Below are positions 10,768 to 18,259 of a stretch of DNA of 64,000 nucleotides, one piece after another. Position numbers and translations under genes: made by a program. How positions within the stretch are numbered: position 1 is the stretch's first letter; each line of letters opens with the position of its first letter. The notes beneath the pieces are model-generated. The model saw only the letters and a list, made by a program, of their open reading frames with translations. It did not search any database and was not told the DNA's origin. Origin of the DNA: Mycolicibacter engbaekii (GTDB taxonomy: Bacteria > Actinomycetota > Actinomycetes > Mycobacteriales > Mycobacteriaceae); NCBI RefSeq assembly GCF_002101585.1, contig NZ_LQOT01000017.1, positions 1 through 64,000 on the forward strand. The letters run 5' to 3'.

Positions 10768-11297
10768 CGTGGTCCGCCTTCGAGGCGGTGGAGCCGGTCG
10801 ATGGGGGTGGTCACGGCCTCACGGGCGCGGCGGACGGCGGCCTCGTCGGGGGCGTCGTAGAAGCACAGGCACTTGTCCATGTCTTCGCGCACGTAGGTGC
10901 GCAGGAAGGTCACCTCCGGGACATCGGCGTACTTCGGTGCCTTCGCCTTCTTGCGGGCAAGGTAGGTGTCCATGTCCAGCTCGGCGGGCAGATCCCATTC
11001 GACGAGGTAACCGGCGGCGGGGCGGATGGCCTTGAGCTGCGCGAGGTCGGCGCCGACCAGCCGTACCGGATGGGGGCCACTGACCTCGGCCGCCGACAAC
11101 GTCGCCGCGTCGACCGATGGGGCCTGGCAGGTGCCGAATTCGGTGATGGCGAAGATCCGTCCGGCCGCACCGGTCACCTGAACCTCGATCAGCTCACCGC
11201 CGTCCTGCTGGACGAGGGTGTCGAGTTCCTTGATCGCGCGGTCGGCATCGGCGCGGTCGTGGCGCAGCGGGGCGATCTCGTAGAGGTACAGAGTCAT
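10764..11297 (-). CDS. DUF4242-like protein, first gene of the ABC/oxidoreductase cassette
   Basis: Small 177-aa cytoplasmic protein with no signal or membrane segment. The C-terminal half (FLRTYVREDMDKCLCFYDAPDEAAVRRARE) has the pattern of DUF4242 (nickel-binding, SCO4226-like) proteins. The N-terminal half (LYLYEIAPLRHDRADADRAI) looks like a diverged second ferredoxin-like unit. Two adjacent cysteines (CLC) are kept in the core. Start ATG at 11295-11297; its stop overlaps the next start (ATGA). It is the promoter-proximal gene, 86 bases from the divergent TetR gene. A metal- or ligand-binding accessory role is inference. Confidence 0.7.
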   Translation of the reverse strand: MTLYLYEIAPLRHDRADADRAIKELDTLVQQDGGELIEVQVTGAAGRIFAITEFGTCQAPSVDAATLSAAEVSGPHPVRLVGADLAQLKAIRPAAGYLVEWDLPAELDMDTYLARKKAKAPKYADVPEVTFLRTYVREDMDKCLCFYDAPDEAAVRRAREAVTTPIDRLHRLEGGPR

Positions 11298-11338
11298 GGG
11301 GTGTCCTTTCGCCGTCGATGGCCACGACGGTGCCAGTG

Positions 11339-11356
11339 ATAGACAGCCCTGTCTAT
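11339..11356. promoter_or_regulatory. Perfect 18-bp palindromic operator of the divergent TetR
   Basis: ATAGACAGCCCTGTCTAT: 8-base arms ATAGACAG and CTGTCTAT around a CC centre, with no mismatch. It lies between the divergent DUF4242-led operon (start 11297) and the TetR gene (start 11383), where a TetR autoregulatory operator is expected. Confidence 0.8.
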
Positions 11357-11382
11357 TGAAGATGCTGGGTTAGTCTGCTGCC

Positions 11383-11973
11383 ATGACGGGCATGACCGGA
11401 TCCCGGCGCGGGGACGCCATCCACGCCGCTCGCGGCACGTCTGCGGCTCAGCGGCTTCTCGATACTGCAACGGAACTCTTTGCCGCACAAGATATTCGGG
11501 AAGTCGGCATCGACCGCATCCTGGCGGAGGCGGGGGTGGCGAAAGCCAGTCTCTACAACCTCTACGGCTCGAAGGACGCACTGGTGCTGGCGTATCTCAA
11601 TGCTTTGGATCAGGCTGATCGCAAGCGATACGACCGCGCTGCGGCGCGGTTGCGCGATCCGGTCGAGCAGATCGTGCTGTTCTTCGATCTGGCTGCGGCA
11701 GCTGCCAGAAAGCGCCGCTATCGCGGATGCCTCTACGTCAACGCCGCGGGGGCCTACGCGGGCGTCGACCTCGAGCCGGTGGTGGCCCACCGCCGTTGGA
11801 TGCGCGAGACGCTGACGGGGTTAATCACCGAAGCCGGGGTCGGGGAGCCGGAGCAGCGGGCCGGTGAGGTGCAGCTGCTCTATGACGGTGCGCTGGTCGG
11901 CTCCAAGGTCGAGCGATCGGTTGCGCCGATCATGCGGGCGCGCGAGCTGGCCCTGCAGCTCCTCGGCGACTAG
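11383..11973 (+). CDS. TetR/AcrR family transcriptional regulator
   Basis: One-component repressor of 196 aa. The N-terminal DNA-binding domain is clear: AQRLLDTATELFAAQDIREVGIDRILAEAGVAKASLYNLYGSKDALVLAYL, with the recognition helix at AKASLYNLYGSKD (residues about 53-65). The C-terminal ligand domain holds RGCLYVNAAGAYAGVD, the type seen in TetR proteins with a TetR_C_33/AefR-like domain. It diverges from the ABC/oxidoreductase operon with a perfect palindrome in the shared 85-base gap, so it most likely represses that operon and itself. The inducer is unknown; a substrate or product of the cassette is the simplest guess. Confidence 0.9.
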   Translation: MTGMTGSRRGDAIHAARGTSAAQRLLDTATELFAAQDIREVGIDRILAEAGVAKASLYNLYGSKDALVLAYLNALDQADRKRYDRAAARLRDPVEQIVLFFDLAAAAARKRRYRGCLYVNAAGAYAGVDLEPVVAHRRWMRETLTGLITEAGVGEPEQRAGEVQLLYDGALVGSKVERSVAPIMRARELALQLLGD

Positions 11974-12071
11974 ATCCCATGAGTCACTTTTTCAACTTCT
12001 GCCCCAACGATCGGCGCGTCGCAAGATGTTTGCCGTGAGGCGGGTGTCTAATGGACAGCTATGTGATCCAC

Positions 12072-12088
12072 GTTAACAAAGTGTTAAC
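12072..12088. promoter_or_regulatory. Two GTTAAC sites one helical turn apart
   Basis: GTTAAC occurs at 12072-12077 and again at 12083-12088, 11 bases apart start to start, immediately before the ATG of the small ORF at 12089. Each hexamer is self-palindromic and AT-rich against a GC-rich background. The spacing fits a protein binding on one DNA face, or a core promoter for a near-leaderless transcript. No regulator can be named. Confidence 0.35.
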
Positions 12089-12280
12089 ATGGTTCGCATT
12101 GAATCCAATCTGGTCCGATCCGGGGCGGGGGACAGCGCCGTGTACACAAACCCGATATACCGATACCGGATGGGCCGTATGGCCTGGTCACTGCTGCGGC
12201 ATCCGCGGCGAAGCCGTGAGTTCCCGGCCAAGCACGAGCGCCTGATCACCGCCGACGAACTCGTCCGCTTCGTCACGTAG
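12089..12280 (+). CDS. Small hypothetical protein
   Basis: Predicted 63 aa, basic and arginine-rich in the middle (RYRMGRMAWSLLRHPRRSREF), ending in AKHERLITADELVRFVT. Codon use in the last 36 codons is strongly GC-ending, as in neighbouring real genes, which favours translation there. An internal ATG at codon 28 (MGRMAW) is an alternative start giving 36 aa. No Shine-Dalgarno sequence is seen before 12089. It stands alone between the TetR gene and the convergent LLM oxidoreductase. No family recognised; no membrane segment or signal peptide. Confidence 0.45.
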   Translation: MVRIESNLVRSGAGDSAVYTNPIYRYRMGRMAWSLLRHPRRSREFPAKHERLITADELVRFVT

Positions 12281-12342
12281 GCTGCGCCGCGAACCGGGGG
12301 TTCGAGTCGTCTGCGGTCGGCGCAGGGGTTTGCTGAGCGTGA

Positions 12343-13200
12343 TCATTTCGCAACCGAAGCCAACAGTCCGGAGTCGCGGATCGCTTCGGCCAGCGGTTCC
12401 AGCACCGCAGGGTCATGGGGTGTCGGCAGGTAGATGATCGCCAGGTCGAGTCCCACCGCGCCCAGGGCGGCGGCCTCGTCGACCGCCCGGCGGTAGTCCA
12501 GGTCCGGCTGCAACCGGACGTGCGCCGACAGGAGGTGGTCCGGTTCGCGGCCGATGTCGGCACAGTGGGCGGCCAGCACCTCGCGCTTTCGGGCGAACTC
12601 GGCGGGCGTGCCACCGACGAAGTTCCAATGCTGCGCATAGCGCGCCGCGATCTTCAGGGTGCGCCGCTCGCCGTTGCCGCCGATGCAGATCGGTGGATGG
12701 GGACGTTGTGGGCCCTTGGGTTCATTGCGGGCGTCGGTGAGTTGGTAGTAGGTGCCGGAAAACGTGGTGGTCGGGGCGCTCAACAAGCCGATGAGAACCT
12801 GGCAGGCTTCCTCGAACCGGTCGAAGCGCTCGCCGATACTGCCCAACTCGATCCCGTAGGCGCCGGATTCCTCCTCATTCCAGCCCGCGCCGATACCGAG
12901 CTCGAGCCGGCCGGCGGAGATGATGTCGAGGGCGGCGGCCATGTTGGCCAGCACGGCGGGATGGCGGTAGTGCACACCGGTCACCAGGGTTCCCAGGCGC
13001 AGCCGTGTGGTCGCCTGCGCCAGGGCCGTCAGGGTGGTCCAGCCCTCCAGGCACGGACCGGTCGGGTCGGAGAAGATCGGGTAGAAGTGATCGAAGGTCC
13101 AACCGGACTCGTAGACGTCGATATCGTCCGCGGCTCGCCAGACGGCCAGCATGTCGGCCCAGGTGGTGTGCTGGGGCGAGGTCTTGAACGCAAAGCGCAT
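12343..13200 (-). CDS. LLM-class F420-dependent oxidoreductase
   Basis: Luciferase-like monooxygenase-fold protein of 285 aa, probably using reduced cofactor F420, which mycobacteria use widely. Family features are MRFAFKTSPQHTTWADMLAVWRAAD at the start, the TLVTGVHYRHPAVLANMAAALD stretch, the signature RLELGIGAGWNEEE, ERFDRFEEACQVL, and PICIGGNGERRTLKIAARYAQHWNF. The frame extends further upstream, but the ATG at 13198-13200 begins the conserved fold. The substrate is unknown. It is transcribed towards the small ORF and diverges from the membrane protein at 13.3 kb. Confidence 0.88.
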   Translation of the reverse strand: MRFAFKTSPQHTTWADMLAVWRAADDIDVYESGWTFDHFYPIFSDPTGPCLEGWTTLTALAQATTRLRLGTLVTGVHYRHPAVLANMAAALDIISAGRLELGIGAGWNEEESGAYGIELGSIGERFDRFEEACQVLIGLLSAPTTTFSGTYYQLTDARNEPKGPQRPHPPICIGGNGERRTLKIAARYAQHWNFVGGTPAEFARKREVLAAHCADIGREPDHLLSAHVRLQPDLDYRRAVDEAAALGAVGLDLAIIYLPTPHDPAVLEPLAEAIRDSGLLASVAK

Positions 13201-13308
13201 CTCGCCGAGCCTAGCGGTGTCGCTGGTCTTGGGGGACCGGGCGCGGCCAGCACACGGCGATTCTTCGCCTCGGCGCACAACCGCCGGACGGACAAGTAGG
13301 CTCAGCCG

Positions 13309-13737
13309 GTGGTTATGAGTCTGGACATCGACACCAAGGTGACCTTGTTGTCGGCCGGTCTGATCTTTCTCCTGGCGCTGGGGCTGGGGGTCTGGAAGTA
13401 CCAGCAGATCGCCGCCTCGGAGGATGGTCAGGCGCACGTATACGTCGACATCGCGCACCGGGCGGCGCTGATGTATTCCTTTGCCGCCTTGTTGGTGGCG
13501 GTCTTCGTCGAACTGAGCGGTTGGCCGACCTGGGTCAACATGACCGCGGCGATGGTGATGGTGACCTTCTTTGTCGCCGCCATCGGCAGCTACATGTTGC
13601 ACGGTGTATTGCGCGACACCACAAATCAATTCAGGTCGGGCAGCTGGCAGCTGCGCCTGGGGATGGTGTTGCTCATCGTTGGTGAGATAGGCGGATTCTC
13701 GATGCTGCTGGCCGGTTTCGGCGCGTCCCAGTTCTAA
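13309..13737 (+). CDS. Four-helix membrane protein, hypothetical
   Basis: Predicted 142 aa with four hydrophobic segments (about residues 13-30, 52-70, 78-100 and 118-138) separated by short polar loops. The N-terminus reads MVMSLDIDTKVTLLSAGLIF. The start could be GTG 13309 or ATG 13315; no clear ribosome site separates them. It sits between the LLM oxidoreductase and ethR. The Rv3857c position in M. tuberculosis also holds a membrane protein, but homology is not established here. Function unknown. Confidence 0.75.
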   Translation: MVMSLDIDTKVTLLSAGLIFLLALGLGVWKYQQIAASEDGQAHVYVDIAHRAALMYSFAALLVAVFVELSGWPTWVNMTAAMVMVTFFVAAIGSYMLHGVLRDTTNQFRSGSWQLRLGMVLLIVGEIGGFSMLLAGFGASQF

Positions 13738-13748
13738 GCGGAGCTCAC

Positions 13749-14381
13749 CTACGCCGGGCCGTAGATGCTGCTGACCCAGATGTGGGTCAGGGTGTCGACC
13801 ACCTGGTCGTGCGGCACCGACGGATCCTCGGCCAGCAGCGCGGCCATCATGGTGCGTTCGTTCATCTGGTTCAGCGACGTGGCAAGGTCCACGGCGTCGA
13901 TGGTCGCCGGTGCGGCACCGCGATCACGTTCGGCGGTGATCATCGCGGCGGTCTGCTGGATCCACTTCTGCATGAAGCCGTTCCACATTGCCCGGAACTC
14001 AGGGCTGGTTGCCAGCGCCTCGGTGCCGGCGCGGGCGATCGCCCGGTGCGAGCTGAACGCGAGGAAGAAGGCCTTGATGCCGTTGCGCCAGATTCGGCGC
14101 GGGTCGCTGGGCAGGCGTTGCACCGCCCCCTCGAACTCCGAGTCGGCGGCGGCGATGAGCGGCTCCAGCAGGGAGAGCAGCACGGCGTCCTTCGACTTGA
14201 AATAGAAGTAAAAGGTCGGCCGCGAGATGCCCGCGCCCCTGGCCAGGTCGTCGACGGAGATCTCGCCGAGCGGGCGCTGTTCCAGCAGCCGTTCGGCGGT
14301 GGCCAGGATCGCCTGTTCGCGATCGTCTCCGGACGGCCGGGTCCCACGACGTCCGTGACGGGTCGCATTGGGGCTGGCCAT
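13749..14381 (-). CDS. ethR: TetR-family repressor of ethA
   Basis: Repressor of the Baeyer-Villiger monooxygenase gene ethA. The 210-aa sequence aligns closely with M. tuberculosis EthR: RRGTRPSGDDREQAILATAERLLEQRPLGEISVDDLARGAGISRPTFYFYFKSKDAVLL in the DNA-binding domain, then WIQQTAAMITAERDRGAAP and LNQMNERTMMAALL, ending THIWVSSIYGPA. The ATG at 14379-14381 (MASPNATRHGRRG) is chosen over the open upstream codons by homology. It diverges from ethA with the operator between them. In M. tuberculosis this regulator limits activation of the prodrug ethionamide. Confidence 0.95.
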   Translation of the reverse strand: MASPNATRHGRRGTRPSGDDREQAILATAERLLEQRPLGEISVDDLARGAGISRPTFYFYFKSKDAVLLSLLEPLIAAADSEFEGAVQRLPSDPRRIWRNGIKAFFLAFSSHRAIARAGTEALATSPEFRAMWNGFMQKWIQQTAAMITAERDRGAAPATIDAVDLATSLNQMNERTMMAALLAEDPSVPHDQVVDTLTHIWVSSIYGPA

Positions 14382-14400
14382 GGCGGTTACTTTACACCAT

Positions 14401-14447
14401 GTCGAGTTTATCAACAGAGCGTTGACTCACTCGACACACCGTTGATA
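14401..14447. promoter_or_regulatory. EthR operator region
   Basis: The 76-base ethR-ethA gap holds repeated half-sites: GTCGA (14401), TATCAAC (14409), GTTGAC (14421), TCGACA (14431) and GTTGATA (14441). The M. tuberculosis operator has the same arrangement of GTTGAC/TCGACA/GTTGATA elements over about 55 bases, bound cooperatively by several EthR dimers. The pattern match is by eye. Confidence 0.75.
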
Positions 14448-14457
14448 ACCTGGCGCC

Positions 14458-15927
14458 ATGACTGAACACCTCGATGTTGTGATCGTCGGCGCGGGGATCT
14501 CCGGTATCAGCGCTGCCTGGCACCTGCAGGATCGTTGCCCGAACAAGAGCTACGCCATCCTGGAGAGCCGGGACAACCTCGGCGGCACCTGGGATCTGTT
14601 CAAGTACCCGGGCATTCGCTCGGATTCGGACATGTTCACCCTGGGCTTCCGGTTCAAGCCCTGGCGCTCGGCGCACAGCATCGCCGACGGCGCCTCCATC
14701 TGGAACTACATCAACGAGGCCGCCGCCGAGAACGGCATCGACAAGCACATCCGTTACCGGCACCGGGTGACGGCCGCCGACTGGTCTGACGCCGACAACC
14801 AGTGGACGGTCACCGTGGACAACAACGGCAAGCAGGAGCAGATCACCGCATCGTTCGTGTTCGCCTGCAGCGGCTACTACAACTACGAACAGGGTTACTC
14901 GCCGGAGTTCCCCGGCGCCGACGACTTCGCCGGAACCATCGTGCACCCGCAGCACTGGCCGGAGGACCTGGACTACGCCGGCAAGAAGATCGTGGTGATC
15001 GGCAGCGGCGCCACCGCGGTGACCCTGATCCCCGCGCTCGCCAATTCCGGGGCGGGGCATGTGACCATGCTGCAGCGGTCGCCGACCTACGTCGGCGCGC
15101 TCCCGCTGGTCGACCCGATCGCGGAGAAGGCCAACCGCTACCTGCCGGAGAAGGCGGCGCACTTCGTCAACCGATGGAAGGCCATCGGCTTCAGTACCGT
15201 GCAGTACCAGCTGGCGCGGACCTTCCCGAAGTACATGCGCAAGACGCTGATGACCATGGCCAAGCACCGCCTGCCGAAGGGTTATGACGTGCAGAAGCAC
15301 TTCGGCCCGCGGTACAACCCGTGGGACGAGCGGTTGTGCCTCGCCCCCAACGGCGACCTGTTCAAGACCATCCGCGACGGCAAGGCCGACGTCGTCACCG
15401 ACACGATCGACACCTTCACCAAGACCGGGATCCGGCTGAACTCCGGGCAGGAGCTCGACGCCGACATCATCATCACCGCGACGGGTCTGAACATGCAGCT
15501 GCTGGGCGGTGCGACCCTGTCGCGCAACGGTCAGCCGATCGACCTGCCCAAGTCGATGACCTACAAGGGCCTGATGTTCTCCGGGGTTCCCAACGCGGCG
15601 GTCACCTTCGGTTACACCAATGCGTCGTGGACCCTCAAGGCCGACCTGGTCTCGGAGTTCGTCTGCCGGGTGCTCAACTACATGGACGAGCACGGCTTTG
15701 ACCGGGTCGAGCCGCAGCATCCCGGCGACACCGTGGAGGAACGGCCCTTCATGGACTTCAACCCCGGATACTTCCGCCGGTCGATGGACAGCCTGCCCCG
15801 GTCCGGGTCGGTGGCACCGTGGCGGCTCAAGCAGAACTATCTGCTGGACCTGCAGCTGATCCGGTACGGCAAGGTCGACGAGAAGTCCCTGCGGTTCAGC
15901 AAGCATCGGGCCCCGGTGAACGCCTAG
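14458..15927 (+). CDS. ethA: FAD-dependent Baeyer-Villiger monooxygenase
   Basis: NADPH/FAD monooxygenase (489 aa, same length as in M. tuberculosis) that inserts oxygen next to ketones and oxidises thioamides; it is the activator of ethionamide. The start MTEHLDVVIVGAGISGISAAWHLQDRCP matches EthA and carries the FAD motif. Then follow GGTWDLFKYPGIRSDSDM, the HPQHWPEDLDY region, the NADPH motif VIGSGATAVTL, and NPWDERLCLAPNGDLF. The physiological substrate is unknown. It is divergent from ethR and under its operator; its stop lies only 4 bases from the end of the convergent yggS-like gene. Confidence 0.96.
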   Translation: MTEHLDVVIVGAGISGISAAWHLQDRCPNKSYAILESRDNLGGTWDLFKYPGIRSDSDMFTLGFRFKPWRSAHSIADGASIWNYINEAAAENGIDKHIRYRHRVTAADWSDADNQWTVTVDNNGKQEQITASFVFACSGYYNYEQGYSPEFPGADDFAGTIVHPQHWPEDLDYAGKKIVVIGSGATAVTLIPALANSGAGHVTMLQRSPTYVGALPLVDPIAEKANRYLPEKAAHFVNRWKAIGFSTVQYQLARTFPKYMRKTLMTMAKHRLPKGYDVQKHFGPRYNPWDERLCLAPNGDLFKTIRDGKADVVTDTIDTFTKTGIRLNSGQELDADIIITATGLNMQLLGGATLSRNGQPIDLPKSMTYKGLMFSGVPNAAVTFGYTNASWTLKADLVSEFVCRVLNYMDEHGFDRVEPQHPGDTVEERPFMDFNPGYFRRSMDSLPRSGSVAPWRLKQNYLLDLQLIRYGKVDEKSLRFSKHRAPVNA

Positions 15928-15931
15928 CCTG

Positions 15932-16651
15932 CTAGCCGTTCTCCGGCCAATAGAAGGAATCCGGGTGGGGTCGGGCGCCGAACAGGGCGGTCCCGATCCG
16001 CACCTCGGTGGCGCCCTCGGCGATCGCGAGGGGAAAGTCGCCGCTCATCCCCATCGACAGTCGCGGAAGGTCATGGCCGCGCGCCACGGCGTCGTCACGC
16101 AGTTCGCGTAGCCGTCGAAAGCAGCCGCGAACCGCGTCCGGATTGTCGGTGTTGATGGCCAGCGTCATCAGGCCGCGGACCCGCATGCTGGGGTAGCCGG
16201 CCAGCTCATCGAGGAAGGGGAGCAGCTGGCCGGGGTCCAGACCGTACTTGCTGGGCTCGTCCGAGGTTTTGACCTGTACCAGCACGTCCATGACACGGCC
16301 TTCGGCGCGCAGGTGCCGGTCCAGGGTCGCAGCCAGTCTGGACCGGTCCACCGACTGCACCTCGGCGGCCAGCCGCGCGACCACGCCGGCTTTGTTGGTC
16401 TGCAGGTGGCCGATCATCACCCAGTCGATCCCGCAGTCGGCCAGCGGCTCGAACTTGTCCTTGATCTCCTGGACCTTGTTCTCGCCGAATCGGCGCAGGC
16501 CCAGATCGACGGCTTGCCGAATCAGGTCGGGACCGAAGGTCTTGCTCACGGGCAGCACCTCGACGTCCCCGGGCGAACGGCCCGCGGCGCGGCATGCGTC
16601 GTCGACTCGTTCCCGCAGCAGCTCCCAGCGTGCCCGCAACGTGGCTTCCAT
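15932..16651 (-). CDS. YggS/PROSC-family PLP-binding protein
   Basis: Pyridoxal-phosphate homeostasis protein with an alanine-racemase-like TIM barrel (239 aa). The PLP lysine is in EVLPVSKTFG; further motifs are FGENKVQEIKDKFEPL, WVMIGHLQTNKA, RLSMGMSGDFPLAIAEGATEVRIGTALFG. The ATG at 16649-16651 starts MEATLRARWELLRERVDDACRAAGR, where family members begin. It follows rraA by 16 bases on the same strand and is the last gene of that run. A role in PLP balance is family knowledge; the reason for linkage with rraA is not apparent. Confidence 0.92.
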   Translation of the reverse strand: MEATLRARWELLRERVDDACRAAGRSPGDVEVLPVSKTFGPDLIRQAVDLGLRRFGENKVQEIKDKFEPLADCGIDWVMIGHLQTNKAGVVARLAAEVQSVDRSRLAATLDRHLRAEGRVMDVLVQVKTSDEPSKYGLDPGQLLPFLDELAGYPSMRVRGLMTLAINTDNPDAVRGCFRRLRELRDDAVARGHDLPRLSMGMSGDFPLAIAEGATEVRIGTALFGARPHPDSFYWPENG

Positions 16652-16667
16652 CGGTGCGCCGGGCCCC

Positions 16668-17141
16668 TCAGACGACGACGATGCCGTCGTCGTCGCTGTG
16701 CGCCGTCGCGCCGGGCACGAACGCGACACCGCCGAAATCGACCACGACGTCGCGCTCGCCGGCACCCGTTTTGCCGCTCTTGCGTGGATTGGTGCCCAGC
16801 GCCTTGATCCCCAGGTCGAGGGTGCGCAAGGTCGCCGCGTCGCGCACCGCGCCGTGCACGATCAGTCCCGCCCAGCCGTTGCCGCGGGCCAACTCGGCGA
16901 TGACGTCACCCACCAGCGCGGTATGCAGGGAGCCGCCGCCGTCGATCACCAGCACCCCGCCCTCACCCGGTTCTGAGAGCACCGATTTGAGCAGCGCGTT
17001 GGCTTGAAAGCAGCGCACCGTGCTGATTCGCCCGGCGAACTCCCTGCGGCCGCCGAGCTGGCGGAATTGGACATCGCAACTGCGTACGTCGGGACCGATC
17101 TCATCGACCAAGTCGGCGGTGGGCCGGAAGCGAGCACTCAC
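16668..17141 (-). CDS. rraA: RraA-family protein (Rv3853-like)
   Basis: Protein of 157 aa with the RraA/methyltransferase-like swivelling fold, formerly annotated MenG. The family core is visible: [90 protein letters not shown], and the DDDGIVVV end. In E. coli RraA inhibits RNase E; in mycobacteria this is inferred, and some family members are 4-hydroxy-4-methyl-2-oxoglutarate aldolases. The start is GTG (17139-17141). It lies 6 bases after the H-NS-like gene and 16 before the yggS-like gene, so they are probably co-transcribed. Confidence 0.92.
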   Translation of the reverse strand: MSARFRPTADLVDEIGPDVRSCDVQFRQLGGRREFAGRISTVRCFQANALLKSVLSEPGEGGVLVIDGGGSLHTALVGDVIAELARGNGWAGLIVHGAVRDAATLRTLDLGIKALGTNPRKSGKTGAGERDVVVDFGGVAFVPGATAHSDDDGIVVV

Positions 17142-17147
17142 CGCGGG

Positions 17148-17633
17148 TCAGCCTCGGCGCGCGCGGCGCCGCCGGCGGAGCAACAGCAAAGCGAGCACGC
17201 CGAGCACTCCGGCAGCCAACAGCGGGCTCGGAGGCCGTGGTGACCGTGGCACCGGCGGGCTCAGCGGGTTTCGGGCGGTGTCCACCGTGGTCTTGGCCTG
17301 GGCGGCCGTTTCCTTGGCGCCATTGGACGGTTGCGCCGCGCCGTTGGTGGCCACGGCCGCCGCGGCCGGGGCTGCGGGCGCGGGGGCAGGCGCCGCGGGT
17401 GCGCTCTTGGTGGGCGCCTTCTTCGCAGGCGCCTTCTTCGCGGCTTTGGCCGGAGCCTTCTTGGCGACGGCTTTTTTAGCCGGGGCCTTCTTGGCGGGCG
17501 CCTTCGGTGGCGCCGGCGCCGGCGGATCTGCGGGCTTGTCTGCGCCAGCGGGGGCCACCGACTCGGGAGACTCGGGAGACTCGGGAGACGAGGCGGTGGA
17601 ATCGGGATCGGGCTGGCCTTGCGATTCGGTCAT
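17148..17633 (-). CDS. H-NS-like nucleoid protein with PAKK repeats and membrane anchor (Rv3852-like)
   Basis: A 161-aa low-complexity protein. An acidic start (MTESQGQPDPDSTASSPESP) is followed by a lysine/alanine/proline tract of KAPAKKAPAKKAVAKKAPAK type (about residues 45-75), an alanine/proline linker, a hydrophobic helix LLAAGVLGVLALLLL near the end, and an arginine-rich tail (RRRRRARRG). M. tuberculosis Rv3852 ("hns") has the same plan, so the Lys/Ala/Pro repeats may bind DNA while the C-terminal helix sits in the membrane. The ATG at 17631-17633 has AGAGGAG about 7 bases upstream. Low complexity makes alignment weak; synteny supports the call. Confidence 0.8.
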   Translation of the reverse strand: MTESQGQPDPDSTASSPESPESPESVAPAGADKPADPPAPAPPKAPAKKAPAKKAVAKKAPAKAAKKAPAKKAPTKSAPAAPAPAPAAPAAAAVATNGAAQPSNGAKETAAQAKTTVDTARNPLSPPVPRSPRPPSPLLAAGVLGVLALLLLRRRRRARRG

Positions 17634-17722
17634 ACGGCAGCTCCTCTGCGGGTTCTGGTCGCGGAAACCGGCAACGTTCCCATCATGCCAGCATCTGCCC
17701 TCGGTGACCGCCGGCCGAACAA

Positions 17723-18259
17723 TCAGGAGCGGGAGCGGCTGAACCACAGACCGGCCGCGACGAGTGCCACCGCGCCGGCGACGAAAGGCCAAATGGGCAT
17801 GTCAGAGGGTGCGTCGGCGTCGCGGTGCCCAACGGAGGGTGCGGCGTCCGAGCGGTCGCCGACCGCCGGTCCCGGCTCCCCGGTGCCGGCTACCGTCAGC
17901 TGGAACGGCCACGATCCGGACACCACGTGCCCGTCTGCGGAGGTGACCCGAAAGTGGACGGTGTAGGTGCCGGCCGGTCCCAGCGGGCGCACCGCGACGC
18001 TGGCGACCGCGCCGGTCACCTGGGTTTCCCCGGTGGACCACAGGTGACCGTCGGGCCCCACGACGGTCATGGCGGCGAAGTCGGCCTGCAGTTGCTCGTT
18101 GAAGGTGGCGCTGACCCGGTCGGGTCCGCTCGACAGCTCCGCATCGCGCGGCGGGTCGGTCGAGACCAGCACGGCGTGCGCCGCGGCGACCCCGACGCTT
18201 GCCGACAGCATGCCCAGCGCAAACACCGCCGCCAGCACGGCGCGCAGCACCCGCCTCAT
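17723..18259 (-). CDS. CopC-domain copper-binding protein, membrane-anchored
   Basis: Exported protein of 178 aa. A signal peptide (about residues 1-27, ending VGVAAAHA) exposes an N-terminal His at the start of the CopC fold: HAVLVSTDPPRDAELSSGPDRVSATFNE. The domain ends with YTVHFRVTSADGHVVSGSWPFQL. After a linker rich in Asp/Ala/Pro, a C-terminal helix (IWPFVAGAVALVAAGLWF) anchors it outside the membrane. CopC domains bind copper through N-terminal and SADGH His residues, both present here. It overlaps the ycnI-like gene by 4 bases (ATGA), so the two probably work together in copper handling. Confidence 0.85.
   Translation of the reverse strand: MRRVLRAVLAAVFALGMLSASVGVAAAHAVLVSTDPPRDAELSSGPDRVSATFNEQLQADFAAMTVVGPDGHLWSTGETQVTGAVASVAVRPLGPAGTYTVHFRVTSADGHVVSGSWPFQLTVAGTGEPGPAVGDRSDAAPSVGHRDADAPSDMPIWPFVAGAVALVAAGLWFSRSRS

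Noticed and set aside
14392..15906. 504-codon frame opposite ethA
   Set aside because: Complement of ethA codon bias; it runs through the EthR operator and has no recognisable family.
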